In this document: positions 33,142 to 45,736 of the stretch, piece after piece
Layout: each line of letters opens with the position of its first letter
How positions within the stretch are numbered: position 1 is the stretch's first letter
Translations under genes and position numbers: made by a program
Notes under the pieces: model-generated
The model's input: the letters and a program-made list of their open reading frames with translations, nothing else
What the model was told of the DNA's origin: nothing
The model's database searches: none
NCBI GenBank assembly: GCA_028095005.1
Contig: CM051462.1
Coordinates: 234,874,473-234,938,472, forward strand
DNA from: Rhynchospora pubera
Taxonomy: Eukaryota; Streptophyta; Magnoliopsida; Poales; Cyperaceae
Length of the DNA: 64,000 nt
Direction: 5' to 3'

Positions 33142-34598
33142 TTATTGAAAGAATGGAATTTTCTTCGTTTCATCAACCTTTGATTTTGTTTCATTAGGTT
33201 TTGGTATTGGCTTGTAGTCGTACTTGTTAATATCAACCTTCTCTTGCAATGCCTACAGGAAAAAAAATGAAAGGATTTAGGCAAGTACAGCCACACAATT
33301 TTTTGGCAATGACGAGCACCGAAATTGTCCATTTAGGTTGCTCCTGCCATTTTTTTTTTTTTTTGACATCTGAATGGAAGAAGAGCTAATGACGTTATTC
33401 AGATTGATTTGATCTAAGGAAGGAAAAAAAGAAAAAAAATCAACGAATAGATTTTAAAGGGGCATTATTTGATTTACTCGCATATATAACAGATCACATG
33501 TTCCTAAAACCAGCTGGTACAAAGAGATCATATGTTACTAAAACCAGCTGGTACAAAGAGATATCAGTATGGCAAGAATAATGCCTATTCTGTTGAAAAA
33601 AAAGGAACAAAAATAAATTGAAACACATGAAATTTACCTTTAGTTCTTCCTCCAAAGAGCGCTTCTTTGGCTTATAGCCCTCTGTGGGTCCCGTTCGGCT
33701 CAAGGATCTAGTATTTTCTATAATCTCCCATTCAAGATCATCTTTCTCTTTTGTCACCTCCTTACTGTTTTTCAATCCCAAATTAGGTTAGCAATTACAA
33801 AGCCAGTACACTTAGATATTCGGCCTAAATCAGAGGTCAAAACAGGTAATGTAATTGCATTATAGGTTTTAGAGCAACATTAGGTGATATCAGATCAAAT
33901 TGGCACATGCAAACATTGAGCAAAAACAGATTAATATATTTGTCCCAAATGCAAAATTATAAAAACTGGTATCATACTGTCCTAATACCAAACTCATATA
34001 CATTATAATGAAGTTCATAGATAGTATAAAGTTATAATTTGCTCCCTCAATCCATAATGCTGACACAATTTCTACTTGAGTGTTGTTGTTAAAAATTGCA
34101 ATACTACCATTGTGATTAAGAGAAACATTTAAACTCGTAATATTTAACACTTCGAAATCTTATACAAAACAACTGAGATAACGCATCTTCATCAACAGTG
34201 CAAATTGATGGTGGCTTTTCTCATATAATATTAATAGAGGTCACAGATACTTTTGAATGATTATATAGATCAGAGATAATCCATCCTAATATGATGACAA
34301 GGTTAGAGACCAAAAAGTATAGGGATTGCATTTCAGTGAATTCCCTAAAGAATAGCTGGCTTACATTTCAAGTTCTATTAAGAAATAATTGCAAACTTGC
34401 TAAGCATTAGGGGTATTCTCTTATCAAACAGTAGAATTGAAGAAACTGTACTTGCCTTCCTTGTATGAGATGAGCAAGGCCAATAGAACCTAAAATTGTC
34501 AGAGAAATAAGAGGAATGCCATATCGAACGAAGGGATATTTTCGGCCCCACCGTTCAAATTCTGATGCACGCTGAGATAACTTAGTTGTGGAGCCCAC
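33142..34598 (-). CDS. COX16: Cytochrome c oxidase assembly factor COX16
   Basis: Exons 34598-34456, 33764-33638 and 33252-33142 give about 126 aa. COX16 is a small inner-mitochondrial-membrane protein needed for complex IV assembly. Here a basic N-terminal part (ERWGRKYPFVRYG) leads into one hydrophobic helix (PLISLTILGSIGLAHLI). A soluble tail follows with EWEIIENTRSLSRTGP, YKPKK, LEEELKALQEKVDIN and a lysine-rich end. Exon 1 probably ends with a GC donor (AAG|GCAAGT) joined at CAG|TAAG; a GT donor 4 bases further, joined to the next AG, also keeps frame. The start is doubtful: no ATG heads this frame. The codon at 34598 is GTG, and the in-frame ATG at 34628 is followed by TAG at 34613-34611. 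Confidence 0.75.
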
Positions 34599-34629
34599 CG
34601 AATGAACTCTCTAAGCTGTGGAGCTCATC

Positions 34630-35841
34630 TTCAAATTAAAGAGTCCTGCACAATATCTGTGGCAATTCCAACTGCTATGTGAGATAACTTGTCAGAATAT
34701 AATTTGTAATTATTTAAAGCCAGGATTACAGGATCAATTTGCTCCCTTCTGTTTTACTTGGAAGAAGTTTATTTCTTACCAAGGTTTCGTGCTCTTATCA
34801 AAGTTTTAAATAAAAAACAAAAGAAAAGTTGGTTTTGTTATTAAATAATCTAAGCCTAGAGAGTGATCTTTGTCTTGTATTTTTGTTCTGGAGTGGAATG
34901 TTCATCCTTGAACTTACCCGAGGATACAATGATAAGGGGTAGATAACATAGGTGGAACCAAGCCTTAGATATTGGTACCAGTAGCAGTTTCAAAGGGATT
35001 TATTTTAATGATTTGTTGTCAAGCAATGTAGCATGTTGATATATATTTGTAGTGTAGGCCTAATGTAATGTAAGACTCATGGTGGAAGGATATGGAAAAA
35101 TCTAAGAGTCGTCAGTCTCTTAGGTGTGTGTCACTAGCACTGAAATAGAAGCCGAAATTAGAGTTCAGGTTAGTTTTGCACAGTAAAAGGGCCAAAAACA
35201 TATTACAAACAAATCAGAGAGAACATAGAAGAACAATCAGTTCAACCATCTAGGGTTAGGGTTCTGGCAAGAGAAAGAGACATGTTGTAAACTACCTTTT
35301 TCTTTCAAGGACAATTAGAAGAGGAGCCAGGAGATTTTGTGTATAAAACAGAATCAATCAGGGATAAGCTACTTTTTCCTCTAGTCTCGTTGTTGAAAAC
35401 AAAGGTAAACATAAGAGAACCGATTCATTTTATAACTCAATTACTCGATCGTGAGCAACTCTTTCTCACCTCGTTGTGCTTCCTTTTGACGACTTTTCCC
35501 CTATTTGATTCTGGAATTGGCAATATGGCATATGGGGCTCTGGACTGATGTACCTGGCTCCGGCCTCCGTGAGAGAGGAAAGTAAGTCGGCAGTCGAGGA
35601 GATGAGACTACGAGAGAGATTTTGAGTCGGTGAGCGATGCGCAACGAATCAGAACTTCCGACGCGGTTCGTCCAATTCTGATTCCATCACAAGGAATTGA
35701 GGTTTGTGGCACGAGACAATGTGGTTATTTGTGTTTCAGCCTCATAGCCTCATATGATTATGTCTCCCACCAAATTCACCAAATTAATGATATGATATAA
35801 AAAATATATTTCTTTTTAAATATTATAGATATAGAATAAGA
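34630..35841. other. Spacer upstream of COX16
   Basis: Holds the likely COX16 promoter and leader (transcribed left). A GC-richer block at 35560-35720 has a minus-strand donor-like GAGCCAG|GTACAT near 35562 and may be a leader exon. The copia element is inserted at its right end. Confidence 0.35.
35837..35841. repeat. 5-bp target-site duplication (left)
   Basis: TAAGA, repeated at 45732-45736 just outside the 3' LTR. Confidence 0.9.
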
Positions 35842-37604
35842 TGTTAGAGATATGTCCTAGAAGCCAATCATATTTGGCTACTTCTATAGTTTTATGTCAT
35901 TGATGATTTTATATCATTTGTTCCTTGATTTATTTGTTGACAGTTCGTTCAGGTTGAGGATCTGAATTATAGATCACTGTGTTTCATTTAGTAGTAAATG
36001 ACAACAATAAATCTAAAGCGTCCATAATCTTGATAATTAACAAGGAACATTAATTATCAATAAGATTAATATGCAAGTTAAGTGATGATTAAGCTCTATA
36101 AATCATGAGTTAAGAGTAACCAACTTAATTGCATATGTTTATGTTAATTGAACATAGTACAGGACATGACCCAACGAAATAAATATATGGATTGTGTTAT
36201 GTGTCATTATTTATTTCGTTATGATTTTGATTCTAAGTTTGAGATATTTATCTTTTCCACATGAGGATAGGTTCAATAAATATCGTCTACCGCTGATTCC
36301 CGATAAGGGCTGCTATACGGACGTTATTTATGTTCTCTTGAATTGTGCGGGGAAAAGCTAAATAATCAAGAAAACCGTATGTCCCTCATTAATTCACTTA
36401 GTGAGTGACGATATCTATTTGGGCCCCTTGATGGAGATAGATTGTTTGTTAGCAACTGATACAATTATCTCTAGATCAAGAAACTTATAATCTGCAAGAA
36501 TGACACATTCATATCTTGGATTATACGATGATATCGTGAGACATAGGAATCAAAATAGAGAAATACTTTTATTCTCTTATGCTGGATTTAAATACTGTAG
36601 CAGTACATTATTTATGTGAATTGGGAATTATAACGTGTTGCTAGATACCGCTTATGATTATTGGAATTAAATAGCGATTTAATCCCATGTCCAACTTAGC
36701 ATAAATCCTCAAAGAGTCACACAGATCGAAATATAACCAAATAGTGCATTAATCATTTATTTGCATCAATGTGTTTTTGCGAAAATATGATGAGTTGATT
36801 AATTGATTATATGTCGATATAATTAATTAATTCAAACGGATCATATCGAAATGATTTAATGCATAAGCTAATCCCATGGTAATTATTAATTAGTTAATAA
36901 TTATTCAACACAATACAATTTAATATAAATAGTTATATTAAATTAATGGGCTGATATTTATTATAGAATAAATAGCCCAAATTTAGAGCATGAAATGGTG
37001 GATCAAATGGATTGAATTAATAATCAAATTGGAGATTGCACAAAGCCCAATTGGGCCCATTATGTGGCCGGCCACAATAGGAGGTGGTAGGTAGGTGGCA
37101 TGATGGTAAATAAAGGGAACTTATTGCTAGGGTTTGAGCATTATAAAAGGACCCTTGTGGAGGCTCCTTGCTCCTCTCTCTCTCTTCCCTTCTTTGAGCC
37201 GCCGCCATCCTCCTCTCTCCCTCTCTTGGCCGCCACTCTCTCTCCCCTCTCATCCACCTTAGCTCATGTGTTGAGCACCATACTCTCTCCACTTAATTAA
37301 AGAGAATTAAGAAGGCGAGAACGCTTGGGATTAGCCTAGACCTTGTAGCTTCTAGCAAAGCTTGTAGGTCTTGGTTAATTTCGTGGTGGACTCGAGGACG
37401 AGCTTGGCACGAAGGAGGAGCTAGAAGCGCGCCCCACCTACAACCTAGCCGGTTCGAGCCTCTTGATTACTATATCAAGAGAGGTATACCTTTGAACCTT
37501 TCTCTTTGTGTGGATGGCTAAGTACTAGATCTTGTTTTGCATGTTTGCTTGTGGCTAATTAGGAGTAATTAACCATAAAATGAAAATTATGCACTTAACT
37601 AACA
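35842..37604 (+). repeat. 5' LTR of the copia element
   Basis: Starts TGTTAGAGATATG and ends ...CTTAACTAACA. A TATA box (TATAAAAG, 37142-37149) lies in the right third, followed by a CT-rich stretch. It pairs with 43967-45731. Confidence 0.95.
37142..37149 (+). promoter_or_regulatory. LTR TATA box
   Basis: TATAAAAG in the 5' LTR, placed to drive the genomic transcript. The same word is at 45268-45275 in the 3' LTR. Confidence 0.6.
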
Positions 37605-37606
37605 GT

Positions 37607-37618
37607 GGTATCAGAGCA
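37607..37618 (+). other. Primer-binding site (initiator tRNA-Met)
   Basis: TGGTATCAGAGC, complementary to the 3' end of plant initiator tRNA-Met, begins two bases after the 5' LTR. Confidence 0.9.
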
Positions 37619-39690
37619 CATGGTCGTACTTAAGCTATTTTGACACTTAATTAAGAGAAATTGGCTAATTAACGAATTAGTAGAGATGATGCGTTTGTTT
37701 GCTGTCTGGAAATGGTATTTTCTGTGTTGTTTCGCGTTTTTCGCTTTGATAAGTTCTCTGGAAGATCTTTCCATCTACATGAAAGTTGTAAACCTGTGGT
37801 CTGTGGATTGTGATTCTTTTGGCGTTAGATTCACATTTTTCTGAATTAGTATGGATTTATTGTGAATAAAACGGCGACAGTCCACAGAACCAGTTTCTGC
37901 TCGTACTGTCCTGTTTGAATGGCTTGAAAGATTTATATTTTGAATATGAGTACCAGTGTTCTATGGCTAGATTTAAAGAGGACTTGAAACTCTTTCTGAG
38001 CATGTGTAAATTGTTGCATGACTCAGATTAATTTGTGGGTTTTCAAGTATGAAAAGGAAGATCTTGTCAGATCCAGTTTGTTGAGCAAATCGATTGTTCT
38101 AATAAACTGTACCAACTGAGAACTACTTTAAATATTCTGTTTAAATGGAGTTGTTCTATTTTGAGTTAGGATTCCAGGAAAATTAATTTCATAATTTTTC
38201 ATGGAAGTTTAGACCTTCAACTAGGTTAAAATATTTCGATCGACAGTCTGTTCCAGTACAGAATTTGTTAATTGTGTAGTATGTAACTCGAACTTTTTGA
38301 ACTAAACTTGGTGGTTTTCTTTTCATGGATAGTTAGCCTATAGACTAAACAAGTTTTTTATGTATATTGTATATATAAAAACTGATTAGAAGGTGGTCTA
38401 ACAGACCAAATGGTTGAGAGGATAAGCTGAAAATCTCATAACGGTGTTTCGTGCACTTGTAAGAGATTTGTCATTTTTGATTCTCCCAGATGGTTTGAGA
38501 TCTCTTCTTTAAATTTTTACTGGTATTCAAAACTATGATAAGGAGCTTAAGTAATTTATTTGAGAATTTTTGGAGACCTAAAACTATTGATTTTGTTGGA
38601 TTCCATTAGTTACGTTTTTTAATAAATTACTGTTTTTCTAAGTATTCAAATTAGTTGAAAACGATTAGAAAACTCCTTGTTTGATATCCTTTCAGTTATG
38701 GGATGTTGAAAGAACTTTCTAAATGAATTTAAACAAGTTTTGTTGTTTAAAATTGAGAATTTGTACACGGAATTGACTTATGGTAAACGATACGCAAAGA
38801 TGCTTGAAAATCGTTAATTGGAAACAAAGTGCTTGTATGTGCTAACTTTGTTTTGTAGGTGGATAGTGGGTTTAATATGGCTCATGACTCAATGCCTTGT
38901 GGTTGTAATTTGAATGCATGTGTGAATGTTTGTAATGCGGCCTTTGGTGCCATTAATTAATTAATTTGTTGATTAATTTTTTATGTAACTTGTGAGGCTT
39001 GCATGCCCCTAAGGATAGGATGGGAATAGGATGTTTTCACATGTATTTTGCACCTTTATTTTATATAGGATTTAGATCCTTATAGAATTTAGTGGGAGGG
39101 ACAAGGATTAGATTAGTTTTGCTCCATGGACGATGTGGCGAAATTAATGCAAGAGGGAGCCATACAAACCCACAACTATAAGATGCTTATATGATTACTT
39201 GTGTTAGGTTAGGTATGGGTGTATGCTTACACGACCACCAAACAAGTGTCATATGATTTGTTAGTCCCAAACTAAAACGAATAAGTTAAATCGCCCTCCT
39301 TCTCTCTATCCCCTTCACGCCGATTGTCACTCATGGCGCGGTCCGCCCAAGCGGACGTCATGGTTGCCAATTCGGTAGTCGGGGTGCAAATAGCTAAGAT
39401 TTGCAAGGAGCAAATAGTGAGAAGTGACTTTTCGATAGACCCAACTAGAGTTTGGACATCGGGGCGAAGTTCTCCTATGCGAACCAAGAGTCATGGTAAG
39501 ATGATTGGTTGGAGAACCTACCTTATCTAGTCATTTTGGATGACGTGCCATAGCAGGTCCATTTTGACGAAAATAGGGGTCTTGAAAATCACTATACTTA
39601 GGGACTTCAAGTAGTGTAGTGAAAGTTTTACTTTTGTTAAAACTAAAAACCATAAAACTAATTGACCTTTAAATTCGATAATTGTTGTAG
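37619..39690 (+). other. Untranslated leader of the copia element
   Basis: About 2.1 kb without a long frame. The last ~400 bases (39290-39600) are strongly conserved with 62120-62480 in the second element. They include a perfect hairpin GTCCGC-CCAA-GCGGAC at 39341-39356. The short frame 39333-39530 starting at ATGGCGCGG covers this block, but its counterpart in the second element stops after about 16 codons, so coding is unlikely. Confidence 0.7.
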
Positions 39691-42600
39691 ATGTCTTCCT
39701 CCTCTTTAACGCTTCGTTCTCTTCTTGAGAAAAAGAAACTCGCTTTTAACGGTGCTAATTTCTTGGATTAGCACCGCAACCTAAGGCTTGCCTTTAGGTT
39801 TGAGAAAAGAAAGTATCTCCTTTCCACTCCGATTCTCTCTGCTCCTAAGGACACCGATCCGAAGGATAAGCAAGAGGCATATGAGAAGCACGTCAATGAC
39901 GACATGGAGATGTCGGTCTTGATGGTTGCGGTCATGGAATCGGAACTCCAAAAGGAGTTCATTGATAGTGGTTATGCAGTGTTCGAAATGATCACTCGTC
40001 TCAAGAACATGTTCCAAACCAAGGCCCGCACCGAAAGGGCCCGTCTTATCAAGACCGTCGCCAACACTCGCTTGGCGGAGGGTCATGAAGTCGGGCCACA
40101 CGTCATGAAGATGGCGGGGTTGTTTCGGCAGCTTGAAAAGCTTGATACGCCCTTTCCTTCGGGTGCGATTCAAGATTTCATTCTCAATTCCCTCCCTCCA
40201 AGCTTCACCGGTTTTGTTGTGAACTACCGGATGAATAGAATGGACAAGAGCATGGATGATCTCCAAAACATGCTCGTTGAAACGGAGGATAGTCTCAAGA
40301 AGGAGAAGGGCCCAAAGGATGTTCTTGCCGTGAGTGACAAGAGCAAAAAGATCAAGAAGCGAGGCCGCAAATCCAAGAAGGGCAAAGGCCTGGTGACGCC
40401 CCAAGGTCCGGCCAAGGGTGCTCCCGTGGGTTCCAAGAAGAAGAAGAACCCGGCCACTCCAGAGACCGTTTGCTACTATTGTAGCAACAAGGGTCATTGG
40501 AGGAGAAACTGCCCCAAGTACCTTGCCGACAAAAAGGCGGAAACCGTCCAACCTTCTTCTTCAGGTATATTTGTCATCGAAACCCTTCTCGCTACCTCTA
40601 ACACCGATTGGGTATTCGATACCGGTTCGTGTGCTCACATTTGTCGAAATGTGCAGGTCCTAAAGAATAGGAGGCGGCTCGAGAAAGGTGAAGTTCAACT
40701 CCGCGTCGGGAATGGCACGTGCATCTCCGCTATGGCCATTGGGAGCGTGGATTTAACTTTACCTTCCGGTTTTGTGTTGGAACTAAAGGATGTATTTTTG
40801 GTTCCCTCTATCACTCAAAACATTATCTCTATCTCTTGCTTGGACATGGATGGTTTTGATGTTGTAATAAAGAACAAGTTGTTGACCTTGTTTCGAAATG
40901 AAGTTCGTTTTTGTGATGCGCATTTATTGAATGGTCTTTATGTGCTTGATTCTAGCGGACTTATCTTGAGTGTTGAGAATGACAATAGGAAACGTAAGAT
41001 TTCACATGAGAATGCAACTTTGATGTGACATTGCCGCTTAGGTCATATCAATGAGAAACGCATCAAGAGATTACAAACCGTTGGTCTCTTGGATCAATTC
41101 TCTTTCGAGCCAATTAACACATGCGAATCTTGTTTGATGGGAAAGATGACCAAAGCACCTTTTCCTAACAAAGCGACAAGGGCAAATGACTTATTAGACC
41201 TTGTACATACCGATGTATGTGGACCTATGAGCAATTGTGCGCGTGGTGGTTATTCATACTTCATCACATTCACCGACGATCATAGTAGATACGGGTATAT
41301 CTACTTGATGCGTCACAAATCCGAATCCTTTGACAAATTCAAAGAATTTAAGAATGAAGTTGAAAACCAACTTGGTCGAAAGATCAAGGTCTTACGATCC
41401 GATCGAGGTGGTGAGTACTTGAGCCATGAGTTTGGCGACTATCTAAAGGAGTGTGGAATCGTTCCACAACTCACTCCACCCGGAACACCACAATGGAATG
41501 GTGTATCCGAAAGGAGGAATCGAACTTTGCTTGACATGGTTCGATCAATGATGAGCCAAGCCGATTTGCCTATGTCCTTTTGGGGATACGCCCTTGAAAC
41601 CGCAACTTTTACATTAAACCGTGTTCCATCAAAGTCCGTTGAGAAGACGCCCTATGAGCTTTGGTTTAAGAAGAAACCAAGCATGTCGTTTCTCAAGATT
41701 TGGGGTTGTGAAACTTATGTGAAAATGCTAGTGAGCGATAAGCTTGGACCCAAATCGGACAAATGTCATTTCGTAGGATACCCTAAGGAAACGAAGGGTT
41801 ACTACTTCTATAACCGCAATGAGAACAAGATAGTTGTTGCTCGTTATGGTGTGTTCTTGGAGAAGGAGTTTCTCTCAAGAAGAAGTAGTGGGAGCAACGT
41901 GGTGATTGAAGAAATTCAAGAACCACAACAACAAAGCATGCCTCAAGTAGGCAATGTAGTTGTTCCCAATTTGGTGCCAAATGAGGTTGCACAAAATGAG
42001 GATGCACCGAATGAGATTGTAGCCGAACCCATTCCACAAGTTGTTGTGGAAGAAGAGGTTCATGAACAAGCTCCCTCAAATGAAAACTCAAACATATCGC
42101 GAGTCGATGATGTTGAGGAAGCACCTTCACTTGAAGTTCAAGAACAAAGTCCACAAACCGTTGTGGAACAAGTTCAAGAACCTCAAGCATCAACCCTACG
42201 AAGATCGGCAAGGCCAAGTCGTCCACCTATAAGATATTTAGGTTTGCACGACGTTCTCGTCATGGAGAACGATGAGCCTTTGACCATTGATGACATGAAA
42301 AAGAAACCCGACTCCAAGGAATGGCTAAAAGCCATGGAATCCGAAATGCAATCCATGTATGACAACAAGGTATGGACCTTGGTTGACCTTCCCAACGGAG
42401 TAAAACCCGTTGAGAACAAATGGATTTTTAAGAGAAAGGTCGACATGGATGGCAACTTGACCATTTACAAAGCACGACTTGTAGCGAAAGGTTACAAGCA
42501 AATTCATGGTATTGACTATGAAGAAACCTTCTCGCCCGTCGTCATGTTCAAGTCAATTCGGATCATGTTAGCAATTGTCGCATTCTATGATTATGAGATT

Positions 42601-43854
42601 TGGCAAATGGATGTCAAAACCACCTTCGTAAATGGAAATTTGGAAGAGGATGTGTACATGACACAACCCGAGTGTTTTGTGGATCCAAAGAATGCTAACA
42701 AAGTATGCAAGCTTCAACGGTCCATTTATGGATTGAAGCAAGCATCAAGGAGTTGGAACAAGCGCTTTGATGAAGAAGTCAAGAAATTGAACTTCTCTTA
42801 AAGTGAAAAGGAACCTTGTGTCTACAAGAGGTTTAATGGGAGCGTGGTTGTGTTTTTTGTTCTATATGTTGACGATATACTCTTGATCGGGAATGATATC
42901 CCCGAATTGAATGCAGTCAAGGATTCATTGAAGAAAGTGTTCTCAATGAAAGACTTGGGCGAAGCCGCCTACATCCTAGGAATCAAGGTCTATAGAGATA
43001 GATCAAAGAGGATGTTAGGTTTGAGCCAAGATGCATATATTGACAAGGTGTTGCAAAAACACAACATGGCGAATTCCAAGAAGGGATTCTTGCCTATGTC
43101 ACATGGCATTTACTTGAGCAAGACTCAAGGTCCGACAACTGAGACAGATCGGGAGTACATGAAGCAATTCAAGTATCCATCTGTAGTCGGATCGATTATG
43201 TATGCCATGCTATGCACTCGCCCCGATGTGGCACATCCGATTAGCGTGACTAGTCGATACGAAGCCAACCCAGGCATGTCACACTGGACCGCAGTCAAGA
43301 ATATCCTCAAGTATCTCAAGAGAACTAAGGAGAGCATTCTCGTATACGGTGGAGACCAAGAGCTCGTTGTAACTGGTTACACCGATGCTAGTTTTCAAAC
43401 CGATCGAGATGACTCCAAATCACAGTCCGGCTTTGTATTTCTGCTTAATGGTGGTGCCGTAAGTTGGAAGAGTTCCAAACAAGATACTACGGCCGATTCC
43501 GTCACCGAAGCGGAATACTTAGCGGCTGGCGAAGCAGCAAAAGAAGCCGTATGGATCAAGGAGTTCTTGACCGAGCTAGAGGTGGTTCCAAGCATCTCAG
43601 GTCCAGTGGATATCTACTGCGACAATACGGGAGCCATAGCTCAGTCCAAGGAGCCTAGGTCTCACCAGAAGACTAGGTACATTCTACGACGATTCCATCT
43701 CATCCGTCAGTTGGTCAATGACGGTTGGGTTAAGGTCAAGAAGGTGGACGGTGCTGCGAACACAGCGGACCCTCTGACAAAGCCTTTGTCTCGAGCCGCG
43801 CATGAGTTGCATGTTGCATCCATGGGGATTAGGCGTATGCCTGATTGGGTTTGA
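39691..43854 (+). pseudogene. copia gag-pol, three in-frame stops
   Basis: One frame of 1388 codons from ATG 39691 to TGA 43854, broken by TAG at 39769, TGA at 41026 and TAA at 42799. Order: gag; CCHC zinc knuckle (CYYC...HWRRNC, 40471-40512); aspartic protease with DTG at 40618-40626; GAG-pre-integrase region; integrase core with its first Asp at 41212, a DRGGEY block near 41400 and the NGVSERRNRT Glu; copia reverse transcriptase with YVDD at 42865-42876; and RNase H from about 43380 (TDASF; SVTEAEYLA). No other frameshift was seen. GC content is clearly higher than in flanking DNA. The stops make it a dead copy, though its RNA could be packaged if another copy supplies proteins. Confidence 0.92.
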
Positions 43855-43949
43855 GTTGTATCTTTTATTTAGGCGTTAGTATGAGATATGTATATTTGGA
43901 TATTACATTGAGTACTATACACTGGCTAGAAGTCACTGTTGATTGACTC

Positions 43950-43965
43950 TAGGCCAAGTGGGAGA
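43950..43965 (+). other. Polypurine tract region
   Basis: AAGTGGGAGA, purine-rich and ending just before the 3' LTR, is the expected plus-strand primer site. Confidence 0.75.
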
Positions 43966-43966
43966 T

Positions 43967-45731
43967 TGTTAGAGATATGTCCTAGAAGCCAATCATATAT
44001 GGCTACTTCTATAGTTTTATGTCATTGATGATTTTATATCATTTGTTCCTTGATTTATTTGTTGACAGTTCGTTCAGATTGAGGATCTGAATTATAGATC
44101 ACTGTGTTTCATTTAGTAGTAAATGACAACAATAAATCTAAAGCGTCCATAATCTTGATAATTAACAAGGAACATTAATTATCAATAAGATTAATATGCA
44201 AGTTAAGTGATGATTAAGCTCTATAAATCATGAGTTAAGAGTAACCAACTTAATTGCATATGTTTATGTTAATTGAACATAGTACAGGACATGACCCAAC
44301 GAAATAAATATATGGATTGTGTTATGTGTCATTATTTATTTCGTTATGATTTTGATTCTAAGTTTGAGATATTTATCTTTTCCACATGAGGATAGGTTCA
44401 ATAAATATCGTCTACCGCTGATTCCCGATAAGGGCTGCTATACGGACGTTATTTATGTTCTCTTGAATTGTGCGGGGAAAAGCTAAATAATCAAGAAAAC
44501 CGTATGTCCCCTCATTAATTCACTTAGTGAGTGACGATATCTATTTGGGCCCCTTGATGGAGATAGATTGTTTGTTAGCAACTGATACAATTATCTCTAG
44601 ATCAAGAAACTTATAATCTGCAAGAATGACACATTCATATCTTGGATTATACGATGATATCGTGAGACATAGGAATCAAAATAGAGAAATACTTTTATTC
44701 TCTTATGCTGGATTTAAATACTGTAGCAGTACATTATTTATGTGAATTGGGAATTATAACGTGTTGCTAGATACCGCTTATGATTATTGGAATTAAATAG
44801 CGATTTAATCCCATGTCCAACTTAGCATAAATCCTCAAAGAGTCACACAGATCGAAATATAACCAAATAGTGCATTAATCATTTATTTGCATCAATGTGT
44901 TTTTGCGAAAATATGATGAGTTGATTAATTGATTATATGTCGATATAATTAATTAATTCAAACGGATCATATCGAAATGATTTAATGCATAAGCTAATCC
45001 CATGGTAATTATTAATTAGTTAATAATTATTCAACACAATACAATTTAATATAAATAGTTATATTAAATTAATGGGCTGATATTTATTATAGAATAAATA
45101 GCCCAAATTTAGAGCATCAAATGGTGGATCAAATGGATTGAATTAATAATCAAATTGGAGATTGCACAAAGCCCAATTGGGCCCATTATGTGGCCGGCCA
45201 CAATAGGAGGTGGTAGATAGGTGGCATGATGGTAAATAAAGGGAACTTATTGCTAGGGTTTGAGCATTATAAAAGGACCCTTGTGGAGGCTCCTTGCTCC
45301 TCTCTCTCTCTTCCCTTCTTTGAGCCGCCACCATCCTCCTCTCTCCCTCTCTTGGCCGCCACTCTCTCTCCCCTCTCATCCACCTTAGCTCATGTGTTGA
45401 GCACCATACTCTCTCCACTTAATTAAAGAGAATTAAGAAGGCGAGAACGCTTGGGATTAGCCTAGACCTTGTAGCTTCTAGCAAAGCTTGTAGGTCTTGG
45501 TTAATTTCGTGGTGGACTCGAGGACGAGCTTGGCACGAAGGAGGAGCTAGAAGCGCGCACCACTTACAACCTAGCCGGTTCGAGCCTCTTGATTACTATA
45601 TCAAGAGAGGTATACCTTTGAACCTTTCTCTTTGTGTGGATGGCTAAGTATTAGATCTTGTTTTGTATGTTTGCTTGTGGCTAATTAGGAGTAATTAACC
45701 ATAAAAATGAAAATTATGCACTTAACTAACA
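43967..45731 (+). repeat. 3' LTR of the copia element
   Basis: 1765 bp, almost identical to the 5' LTR. Differences seen include one extra C near 44508, one extra A near 45707 and about eight substitutions. Confidence 0.95.
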
Positions 45732-45736
45732 TAAGA

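Larger units (their letters stand above)
35842..45731 (+). mobile_element. Complete Ty1-copia LTR retrotransposon
   Basis: 9890 bp with TG...CA LTRs, a 5-bp target duplication (TAAGA), a primer-binding site for initiator tRNA-Met, a ~2.1-kb leader, one gag-pol frame (integrase before reverse transcriptase, hence copia) and a purine-rich tract before the 3' LTR. The LTRs of about 1.76 kb differ at only about ten places that I could see, so insertion is recent. Despite that, gag-pol carries three in-frame stops, so this copy cannot make the full polyprotein. The LTR length and conserved domains suggest the Tork/Angela side of copia, which is an inference. Confidence 0.95.

Noticed and set aside
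37017..37292. 91-codon minus-strand frame in the LTR (and its twin at 45143-45418)
   Set aside because: It lies over the CT-rich leader part of the LTR; arginine/glutamate-rich composition reflects purine bias, not a protein family.
39333..39530. Short upstream frame in the copia leader as a real protein
   Set aside because: The counterpart in the second element stops after about 16 codons, while the nucleotide block and hairpin are conserved.
39781..40551. 256-codon antisense open frame over gag
   Set aside because: It mirrors the high-GC coding frame of the copia element on the other strand and has no recognisable domain.
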